NCBI GenBank assembly: GCA_964407525.1
Contig: CAYOWC010000057.1
Span: 1-20,547 of the forward strand
Direction of reading: 5' to 3'
Length of the DNA: 20,547 bases
From: DUZB01 sp964407525
Lineage (GTDB): Bacteria > Desulfobacterota > DSM-4660 > Desulfatiglandales > Desulfatiglandaceae
Below the pieces are notes generated by a model, which did not search any database, had not been told where the DNA came from, and saw only the letters and a program-made list of their open reading frames with translations. The stretch's first letter is position 1, and the number at the start of each line of letters is the position of its first letter. Positions 14,591-20,547 of the stretch are shown here, in pieces. The position numbers and the translations under genes were made by a program.

Positions 14591-15679
14591 TTGGAATCGA
14601 GTTTCCCTGGTTTGCCAAAAACATTTTCCCTGATGGAATTTATCCCAAAGGAGGCTTCTGAGGATCTGTGGAATGCCTATTTCACCCTTTCGGAAACAAT
14701 TTTTCGTGAATTTAAACAAAAAGGGCGTCTGCCAGACCGTGACGTAGTGAGGCGACTTTTCCTGTCTCCCAACCCCCTCTATTCAGTAAAAAGATGGGTG
14801 GTGTTCGACAAAGCCAAAAGGGCTGCCGCTTTTGCTTCCATCTCCTATGATACCGAAGTATCCCCGGATTACGACGGCAATCGTCATCTCTGCCAGATTC
14901 ATATTTCGGTTGTTCCTGCCCACCGGAGGAGAAAGATTGCAACGGTCCTGTTGAAACACCTGGTGGAAACAGCGAAACTTCTTGAAAAAACCACCCTTAT
15001 GACGGAAGTGGATAACCCCCTGGGCCTGGAATTCAGGAAACAGCTTCGGGGCGAACTGGTCCATGAAGAAGTTCAATATAGACTGGACATGGAGGACGTG
15101 AACTGGCAGGTGGTGGACAAATGGCTTCAGAGAGGCAGGACGAAACACTGGGACACGAACATGGAGTTCTTTCGAGAATGCCCTGAGAAGGATATGGAAG
15201 AATTCAGCCGGGTCTACACGGAAATCATCAACCAGCGCCCCACCGGTGATATGGGAGAAGAACTCATTACAACGCCGGAATCCAGGAGGATTGAGGAGCG
15301 CAATTTAAAGAAAAGAGGCATTGAATGGTATACGATGATCAGCCGTGAACATGATGGCAAAATCAGCGGACTGACGGACATCATGTACCATCCTGAAGAA
15401 CCCCATCGGATGAATCAATACTTCACGGGCATTTTGGTAAAGTACCGCAAAAGGGGACTGGCCAAACGCCTGAAAGCTGAAATGCTTGCAGTCGTCAAAA
15501 AAAAGTTCCCGGAGGTGGAATACATTACCACCAGTACCGCAAGGAGCAATCGGCCCATGCAGGCGATCAACAAGGAATTGGGTTTTCGCCCTATCAAGAC
15601 CTGTTTTATGTTTCAATGGACCCGGCGGCTGTTAAAGAAGCAAACAAATCGGATACTCTCAAACCATGAATTCTCATAG
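14591..15679 (+). CDS. Tandem GNAT-family N-acetyltransferase
   Basis: The product has 362 residues starting at TTG 14591, chosen because GAGGAG (14576-14581) lies 9 nt upstream; the first in-frame ATG (14633) has no ribosome site. It holds two GNAT folds. The first has the acetyl-CoA motif A region HISVVPAHRRRKIATVLLKH (about 104-123) and a DNPLGLEF element. The second has YFTGILVKYRKRGLAKRLK (about 277-295) followed by TSTARSNRPMQAINKELGF (about 314-332), the better-preserved acetyl-CoA site. Two-domain GNATs of this kind acetylate small-molecule amines. Divergence from kamA over a shared enhancer suggests beta-lysine or its derivative as acceptor, in analogy to AblB of the ablA-ablB pair, although the domain layout is not that of ordinary AblB. 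The last 6 bp overlap the end of the convergent C45 gene. Confidence 0.85.
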   Translation: MESSFPGLPKTFSLMEFIPKEASEDLWNAYFTLSETIFREFKQKGRLPDRDVVRRLFLSPNPLYSVKRWVVFDKAKRAAAFASISYDTEVSPDYDGNRHLCQIHISVVPAHRRRKIATVLLKHLVETAKLLEKTTLMTEVDNPLGLEFRKQLRGELVHEEVQYRLDMEDVNWQVVDKWLQRGRTKHWDTNMEFFRECPEKDMEEFSRVYTEIINQRPTGDMGEELITTPESRRIEERNLKKRGIEWYTMISREHDGKISGLTDIMYHPEEPHRMNQYFTGILVKYRKRGLAKRLKAEMLAVVKKKFPEVEYITTSTARSNRPMQAINKELGFRPIKTCFMFQWTRRLLKKQTNRILSNHEFS

Positions 15680-16690
15680 ATCAAAAGTAGAAAATGGGTT
15701 ATCGAAAGGGTTGCCTCTTGTGATATGAAATTGGAGGCGCTCCAGGTCCATGATGATAGAGGTCACCGTCATGGAGGTATCATCCGTAAGCCACGGGTGA
15801 GAAAAGCGTTTGCGACAGATGGGATGCTCTTCATCGGCGCGATCTCTCAAGATGTCCTTCATGGATTGTATGGAAGGATCATCGAGCATTTGCAACAACT
15901 CCTTGGCGCGACGATACCGGCCCATGGTATTGGGAAATAATTTGAGATCGTAATCCACTTTCGTCAGAAAATGGTTCGTGTGAGCGAAGAGGTCTTCCAC
16001 CGGGATCGAAAAAACCTCATCACCCCCGATTTCAATGTCTTCCACTTTTCCGGTCTGATCCGCGATCAGGATATTTCCGACTTTTCCCACCAGATGGGGT
16101 TCAATCAGAGAGAGTGCCTCTTCCATGCTCTTACTGTCAAGGATGGTCCTTAATATGACATGCAGCGGAATCCCGTATGGCTGATAGTCCTCGATGCTCA
16201 TGAAATTCAGACAAACACCGAGACCGCAGTGATTCATTCCGATTTTGCCGATCATCCCGGGTTCGGTCATGGTGATGATCCGATGCCCATCCTCCTTTTC
16301 AATATCCAGAATGACCGCCAATTCCTCCACTTCCAGATCCCAATCCCAGTTCTGGCCGATCAGCTTCTCTTTCCTGAAAGCCAATGTGGTGCATTCCATG
16401 GGGTTCAGGTTTAAAAGCTCAGTGCGCCCATTTAAGGCATAAATCCATAGGGGTTCGGCTTCCGCCGCCTGGGCCATTGCTTCGATTTCAAGGTACAAAT
16501 CCTCCCGGAAAGCCTTGGTGGCGTTCCTGAATTCGTTGGCAATCCTGAGGATCTCCTCTTCAGGGATGAGGAATTGTTTTTTGTAAAATTCAATCGTTTT
16601 GTGGATTCGCTCTTTTAGCAGTTGTCCCTGCTGTCGGCCGCGATCCTCAGGCCCGCCTTGGATTTTAAGCACAGGAAAGTATTGGTCCAT
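15674..16690 (-). CDS. Peptidase C45 / acyl-CoA:6-APA acyltransferase-like Ntn-hydrolase
   Basis: The product has 338 residues starting at ATG 16690, preceded by a weak GAGAGA 10 nt upstream; an in-frame TTG at 16771 would add 27 unlikely residues. An N-terminal helix-rich segment (GGPEDRGRQQGQLLKERI) precedes the self-processing cysteine in MECTTLAF (Cys 100). IGQNWDWDLEVEELAVIL follows, matching the CTT...GQNWD pattern of the isopenicillin N acyltransferase family. These enzymes are made as inactive precursors, cleave before the cysteine, and then hydrolyse or transfer acyl groups on amides. There is no signal peptide, so it is cytosolic. It converges on the tandem-GNAT gene with a 6-bp overlap. 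An amide made by the neighbouring ligases is a possible substrate (inference). Confidence 0.87.
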   Translation of the reverse strand: MDQYFPVLKIQGGPEDRGRQQGQLLKERIHKTIEFYKKQFLIPEEEILRIANEFRNATKAFREDLYLEIEAMAQAAEAEPLWIYALNGRTELLNLNPMECTTLAFRKEKLIGQNWDWDLEVEELAVILDIEKEDGHRIITMTEPGMIGKIGMNHCGLGVCLNFMSIEDYQPYGIPLHVILRTILDSKSMEEALSLIEPHLVGKVGNILIADQTGKVEDIEIGGDEVFSIPVEDLFAHTNHFLTKVDYDLKLFPNTMGRYRRAKELLQMLDDPSIQSMKDILRDRADEEHPICRKRFSHPWLTDDTSMTVTSIIMDLERLQFHITRGNPFDNPFSTFDL

Positions 16691-16913
16691 GGTTTTATGC
16701 TCTCTCGGAATGTCGATTAATTTCGGGGCAGTTACCAAAAATGATTTCCCCCTGATGCACAAAATTGCCAAAAACGTTTAACATGCAGGCTGAATTTTAC
16801 GCAAGAAAATAATGTTTGCATTCAAATGCTGCCGCAGCTGAGATAACTGGTATCGATCCCGATGTGGCCCATGGGCATATAAGGATGAATGAATAAGGTT
16901 GGTTTGCGTGTTA
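16691..16913. other. Intergenic region upstream of the C45 gene
   Basis: This is non-coding as far as I can see. A sequence resembling a sigma-54 promoter on the minus strand (16770-16756, TGGCA...TGCA) has only 9 nt between GG and GC and so does not qualify. No sigma-70 promoter stands out. Confidence 0.3.
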
Positions 16914-17086
16914 CCTAAAAGCTGCAATTAGCACTTAGCGGTTACATCGCTCTATAATATAAGTCATTTACGGAGAAACAGCTCAGCATCAAAAAGTGAA
17001 AGTTGCAATACAGGAAAAACTGATATAAATCATTTACATCATTAAGCTAACGGCTAATAGCTTAAAAGCTGATTGCTGTTTTTAGG
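16914..17086 (-). mobile_element. 173-bp MITE-like element, copy 2 (inverted)
   Basis: Its reverse complement aligns without gaps to 625-797, differing at about 14 of 173 positions by eye. Termini are CCTAAAAGC and GCTTTTTAGG-like on the plus strand. The 5-bp direct repeat TGTTA flanks it exactly (16909-16913 and 17087-17091). The right-hand duplication overlaps the stop codon of the MgtE remnant (TAA, 17091-17089 on the minus strand). Confidence 0.9.
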
Positions 17087-17088
17087 TG

Positions 17089-17532
17089 TTACATTCCCCC
17101 GAGTTTTGGCAGAACCGCCGCGGCAAAACTCAAAACAAAAAAGAAGCCGCACATGTCGGTGACCGTTGTCAGCAACGGGCTGGAAACCAGGGCCGGATCC
17201 AGTTTCAACCGCTTGAGCACAAGGGGAAGCATACCACCGAGGGCAACGGAAGCCAGAGTATTGGCTGCCAGTGCACCGCCGACCACCACGCCGAGCCACG
17301 GGTTTCCTTTCCAGAAAAAGGCGACTCCGCCAAGCAGACCATAGGCAAGGAATTCCGAAATCATAAGACCGCCGGCGCAATCCGGTGCGTACTCCAACAA
17401 CATTCTCGCTTCTTCGGCGTCTTCCTTGTCCATTTTCGCCAGAATGGCCTGACTTGCATCCTCATCCATTTCGCCCAGCACATCTACGAGATGATCGCTG
17501 GTGGCCAATATTGTGTGTGCATCGCAACCCTT
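17089..17532 (-). pseudogene. mgtE: MgtE-type magnesium transporter remnant with internal deletion
   Basis: About 140 residues are open. The first part (SDHLVDVLGEMDEDASQAIL ... EARMLLEYAPDCAGGLM) matches the end of the MgtE N-terminal helical domain. After ISEF the frame passes directly into the membrane part: LAYGLLGGVAFFW, VVVGGALAANTLASVALGGM and LTTVTDMCGFFFVLSFAAAV, corresponding to the last three or so helices. The first roughly 70 residues, both CBS domains and the first membrane helices are missing. An intact MgtE has about 450 residues. The join is in frame, so a short protein could still be made from TTG 17508, but it cannot be a working gated Mg2+ channel. It is bracketed by copies of the same mobile element. 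Confidence 0.8.
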
Positions 17533-17619
17533 ATATTAAAGTTGAACAATGGGCAACCGGTATCCCATCCATTTTCTTCTTATAATTTCCCTTTTATTTG
17601 TAGCCTTTTCCATATATAA

Positions 17620-17676
17620 TCTAAAAGCTGCAATTAGCTCTTAGCTAATAGCTAACCGCTAATTGCATCTTTTAGG
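17620..17676. mobile_element. 57-bp end-only derivative of the 173-bp element
   Basis: It starts TCTAAAAGCTGCAATTAGC and ends CGCTAATTGCATCTTTTAGG, matching both termini of the 173-bp element while the middle of about 115 bp is absent. The two ends can fold into a long hairpin. The flanking pentamers (TATAA and TAGTA) are not identical, so no target duplication can be claimed. It lies in the leader of the histidine kinase gene, about 140 bp before the start. Confidence 0.75.
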
Positions 17677-17816
17677 TAGTATTTTCCAGCTTGAAAATTC
17701 GGAATGCCGGAATTATGGCTCGAATTGTGAGTAGAGAGCAGAAAACATATGAAAGGGGGAAACGATTTGAACCCCATATTTTACCTCCGTATGACCAAAG
17801 TGATAATGGTATTTTG

Positions 17817-19541
17817 ATGATGAAACAGGAAAAACAGAAAACAGATAGCTATTATCGCCTTCTAACCAGGAATATGCTGTTGACGGTTATTATTGTATCG
17901 GTCATGCCTATGATTCTGGTCAGTGGAATCATTCTTTACCAGTTCGAACTTTCCTCCGAGGAAAAAGTGCATGCCCATCTCAAGGAACTGGTGCTTAAGC
18001 ATAAACAGAATATCGATAGTTTCCTGCGAAAGAAACTGGACGACATCCGTTTTCTAGGCGACTCCTCTTCTTTTGAGGAATTCAAGGATGAGGATTTTCT
18101 GCGGGGTCGCCTGGAAGCCCTGCAACACTTTTACGGACGTGTTTTTGTTGATCTCGGTGTTGTGAATTCTGAGGGAATTCAAGTGGCCTATGCCGGACCG
18201 TTCAAATTGGGGGAGGCTGTTTATTCCGATGCGAACTGGTTTTTGGAAGCCATGCAAAGCGACTATTTCAAGAGTGATGTTTTCCTGGGGCTGAGAGGCC
18301 TGCCCCATTTTATTATTGCTGTCCGGGAGAGATGGAAAGGCGAGGAGTGGATTTTACGCGCTACCATCGATTTTGTGGCCTTCAATAATCTGGTAGAAAA
18401 TATCCGTATCGGACAGACGGGTTTTGCCTTTATCCTCAACATGAAAGGAGAGTTTCAGACCAAGCCGCTCTTTGAGCTGGTTCCGGATAAGGAACCCTAT
18501 ATCGGCTTTCTTCGCGACAGTCGAAAATTCAAGGATGGGGTTCGAATTGTAGAACAAGATGACTCGTATGGACACAAAATCATTTATGTGGCCGCCGTCT
18601 TAAAGCGTGGAGACTGGCTCCTTGTTTATCAGCAAAAGGCCTCGGACGCCTTTTCGGATCTCGGTTCAACGATCAAAATAACCTTCGCTCTCATCCTTTT
18701 TGGTACGATCTGTATTGTGACAACGGCATTTGTCCTGTCTAAGAAAATGGTGGCTCGGGTGGTGGAGGCGGACAGGGAATCGGAATTGATGAATGACCAG
18801 ATAGTTGAAACAGGAAAACTCGCTTCGATCGGCGAATTGGCAGCCGGTATTGCCCATGAAATCAACAATCCGGTTGCCATTATGGTGGAAGAGGCGGGCT
18901 GGATAGAGGATTTGCTAGAGGAAGAAGATTTCAAGAAAGAGGAAAACCTGGCCGAATTTGAGCGTGCCTTGAAACAGATCCGGACCCAGGGTACACGCTG
19001 CAAGGAAATCACCCATAAACTGCTCAGTTTTGCAAGAAAAACCGACTCCCGAATTCAGGATGTCCAACTGAATGATCTGATTGAGGAATTGATCGCACTC
19101 TCCGAGCAGAGAGCAAAATACAGCAACGTGACGATCCAGGCGGACCTTCAGAAGAATCTCCCAACTGTGAGAGTTTCCCAGAGCGAACTTCAGCAGGTCT
19201 TACTCAACCTGATCAATAACGCCCTTGACGCCATGGAAAAGACCGGCGGAAATCTACGTGTATCGACCCGGATGGAAGGGAAAAATATCATTATGGGGGA
19301 TCATCTCATCATGGAGGTGGCCGACGACGGACCGGGTATTCCTGCGGCGAATCTTAAAAGGATTTTTGATCCGTTCTTTACCACAAAACCTGTGGGAAAA
19401 GGTACCGGCCTGGGACTGTCTATCTGTTATGGCATTATCAAGAAGATGGGTGGAGATATTGAAGTGCGAAGCGTTATTGATGAGGGCGCCACATTTACAG
19501 TGAAGGTGCCCCTGCCAAAATTAAAGAAGGAAACTACCTGA
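17817..19541 (+). CDS. Cache-domain membrane sensor histidine kinase
   Basis: The product has about 574 residues from ATG 17817. In-frame ATG 17715 or TTG 17691 would add 34 or 42 residues of poor sequence, and no start has a convincing ribosome site. A first membrane helix (about 19-43) is followed by an extracytoplasmic double-Cache-like sensor (about 44-278) and a second membrane helix (about 286-307). The HisKA domain has GELAAGIAHEINNP with phospho-accepting His 347. The HATPase domain carries the N box (LLNLINNALDAM), G1 (DDGPGIP), F box (FDPFFTTKP) and G2 (GTGLGLS). It would sense a small extracellular ligand and pass phosphate to the receivers that follow. The gap to the first receiver is 86 bp. 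Confidence 0.93.
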   Translation: MMKQEKQKTDSYYRLLTRNMLLTVIIVSVMPMILVSGIILYQFELSSEEKVHAHLKELVLKHKQNIDSFLRKKLDDIRFLGDSSSFEEFKDEDFLRGRLEALQHFYGRVFVDLGVVNSEGIQVAYAGPFKLGEAVYSDANWFLEAMQSDYFKSDVFLGLRGLPHFIIAVRERWKGEEWILRATIDFVAFNNLVENIRIGQTGFAFILNMKGEFQTKPLFELVPDKEPYIGFLRDSRKFKDGVRIVEQDDSYGHKIIYVAAVLKRGDWLLVYQQKASDAFSDLGSTIKITFALILFGTICIVTTAFVLSKKMVARVVEADRESELMNDQIVETGKLASIGELAAGIAHEINNPVAIMVEEAGWIEDLLEEEDFKKEENLAEFERALKQIRTQGTRCKEITHKLLSFARKTDSRIQDVQLNDLIEELIALSEQRAKYSNVTIQADLQKNLPTVRVSQSELQQVLLNLINNALDAMEKTGGNLRVSTRMEGKNIIMGDHLIMEVADDGPGIPAANLKRIFDPFFTTKPVGKGTGLGLSICYGIIKKMGGDIEVRSVIDEGATFTVKVPLPKLKKETT

Positions 19542-19627
19542 AATTTGGTGTAAGAGATGAAACCGAAGGCTCTGATGGAAACAATGAAGTTTTCTATATA
19601 AATAATGAACAAAAAGGAGAGAAACTT

Positions 19628-20059
19628 ATGTCTATCGCAAACGTACTTCTGGTGGATGACGAAGTTCCTTTCGTAGAAGCCATGTCCAGACGGTTGAAAA
19701 AAAGGGATATCCATATCGTTACTTCTTTCAGCGGACCTGAGGCCCTGGATCTGCTTGAAAAAAACCCCAGCGTGGAAGTGGCTATACTTGATGTGAAGAT
19801 GCCCGGCATGGACGGAATCGAAACCCTCGGTGAAATCCGGAAAAGATTTCCCCTGGTGGAGGTCATCATGCTTACCGGCCATGCCACGGTTGAAACCGGC
19901 ATAGAAGGAATGAAGCTTGGTGCTTTCGATTATCTCATGAAGCCATGCGATATGGACGTGCTCATGGATAAGCTGAAGGAGGCTGTGGCCAAAAAAAGAA
20001 GTCATGAAGAAAAGATAATCGAGGCGAGGGTGGAAGATATTACCTCCCGCCGTGCTTAG
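19628..20059 (+). CDS. Single-domain response regulator (receiver 1)
   Basis: This 143-residue protein is a lone receiver: acidic pair D10-D11, phospho-acceptor D55 in AILDVKMPG, T83 in MLTGHA and K105 in MKPCD. AGGAGA (19615-19620) lies 7 nt before the ATG. The C-terminal tail of about 20 charged residues (KKRSHEEKIIEARVEDITSR) contains no output domain. It is the likely partner of the upstream kinase and may act as a phosphorelay intermediate or by protein contact. Confidence 0.93.
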   Translation: MSIANVLLVDDEVPFVEAMSRRLKKRDIHIVTSFSGPEALDLLEKNPSVEVAILDVKMPGMDGIETLGEIRKRFPLVEVIMLTGHATVETGIEGMKLGAFDYLMKPCDMDVLMDKLKEAVAKKRSHEEKIIEARVEDITSRRA

Positions 20060-20073
20060 ACAGGGGTAGGGTT

Positions 20074-20469
20074 ATGCCGGATATGGAAGGCGTTCATTTA
20101 GATGGTATCAGGCTTCTTCTCGTTGATGATGAAGTGGGTTTTGCGGAGGTTGTTTCCAAACGATTGAGAAAGAGAGGGATGGTGGTCAAAGCTGTTTTTA
20201 CAGGAACTGATGCCGTCCGGGCAATCCGGAAACAGGACTTCGACGTGGCAATCCTTGATTTGAAAATGGAAGACATGGACGGGATAGAGGTCCTCAAGAT
20301 TTTCAAAAGGGCCTACCCCGAGATGGCCGTGATCATGCTTACGGGCCACGGGTCCGAGACTGCCGCGAAAGAGGGCCTGGAGTATGGGGCTTTTGATTAT
20401 CTGACCAAACCGTGCGACCTGGAAGAACTCGTAAAGAAGATTCACCAGGCAACTCATCAAGGGAGGTGA
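20074..20469 (+). CDS. Single-domain response regulator (receiver 2)
   Basis: This 131-residue lone receiver starts 14 bp after the previous stop. It shows the acidic pair D18-D19, phospho-acceptor D62 in AILDLKMED, T90 in MLTGHG and K112 in TKPCD. It is clearly paralogous to receiver 1 (shared VIMLTGH, GAFDYL and KPCD elements), pointing to tandem gene duplication. It has no output domain. Confidence 0.93.
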   Translation: MPDMEGVHLDGIRLLLVDDEVGFAEVVSKRLRKRGMVVKAVFTGTDAVRAIRKQDFDVAILDLKMEDMDGIEVLKIFKRAYPEMAVIMLTGHGSETAAKEGLEYGAFDYLTKPCDLEELVKKIHQATHQGR

Positions 20470-20547
20470 CTCAACTGGAAGAAGTCAGTGTATTGCTCGT
20501 AGATGATGAATTGGATTTCGTAAGCACATTGACGAAACGGATGAATA
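20466..20547 (+). CDS. Response regulator receiver 3, N-terminal fragment (runs off window)
   Basis: The frame from GTG 20466 overlaps the stop of receiver 2 (GTGA). It encodes TQLEEVSVLLVDDELDFVST, the typical first strand and acidic pair of a receiver, and is open to the window end. The start is uncertain: GGAGG (20462-20466) touches the GTG, and would be better spaced for the in-frame CTG at 20475. Whether an output domain follows cannot be seen. Confidence 0.8.
   Translation, partial: MTQLEEVSVLLVDDELDFVSTLTKRMN

Noticed and set aside
16756..16770. Possible sigma-54 promoter for the C45 gene
   Set aside because: GG and GC are 9 nt apart instead of 10; RpoN promoters tolerate this poorly.

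Overview
The window looks like a chromosomal segment of a Gram-negative, probably anaerobic bacterium. The gene mix suggests the Desulfobacterota (former Deltaproteobacteria): sigma-54 activators and promoters, a clostridial-type lysine 2,3-aminomutase, an archaeal-type diadenylate cyclase, a large Ig-repeat lipoprotein, and Cache-domain kinases followed by lone receivers. This placement is inference from gene content; no rRNA or other marker gene is present.

Left part (1-9273, all + strand). The end of a DHH/DHHA1 phosphoesterase gene is followed by an intact 173-bp miniature inverted-repeat element. Next come a 1682-residue lipoprotein of about 19 Ig-like modules, a UspA-like protein and a DacZ-like diadenylate cyclase. 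The last three are closely spaced and probably form one operon, with a stem-loop covering the Shine-Dalgarno of the UspA gene. A PAS / sigma-54 AAA+ / Fis-type activator gene follows.

Middle part (9274-16690). This is the most unusual region. Three minus-strand genes run kamA (lysine 2,3-aminomutase), a Ddl-like ATP-grasp ligase, and a second ATP-grasp ligase fused to a GNAT acetyltransferase. Divergent to them is a tandem-GNAT gene, which ends tail-to-tail against a peptidase C45 / acyltransferase-like Ntn-hydrolase gene. Together they read as an uncharacterised route that makes beta-lysine and then ligates and acetylates it. Three sigma-54 (-24/-12) promoters are visible: before an ABM-domain gene at 9722, before kamA, and before the tandem GNAT. 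Two of them lie in a duplicated regulatory block of about 160 bp that carries paired 16-bp palindromes. In the kamA/GNAT intergenic region the palindrome pair is almost exactly equidistant (about 141 bp) from both divergent promoters, as expected of a shared enhancer. The activator encoded at 7615-9273 is a natural candidate regulator.

Right part (16691-20547). A second intact 173-bp element lies in inverted orientation, each copy having its own 5-bp target duplication. It abuts an internally deleted MgtE magnesium transporter remnant, and a 57-bp end-only derivative of the element lies on the other side of that remnant. A Cache-domain membrane histidine kinase follows, with at least three single-domain receivers in a row, the last cut by the window edge.

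A working hypothesis is that much of the window concerns osmotic or envelope stress: c-di-AMP signalling, UspA, and a beta-lysine-derived solute or peptide under sigma-54 control. Only the individual gene assignments are well supported; the functional linkage is inference.
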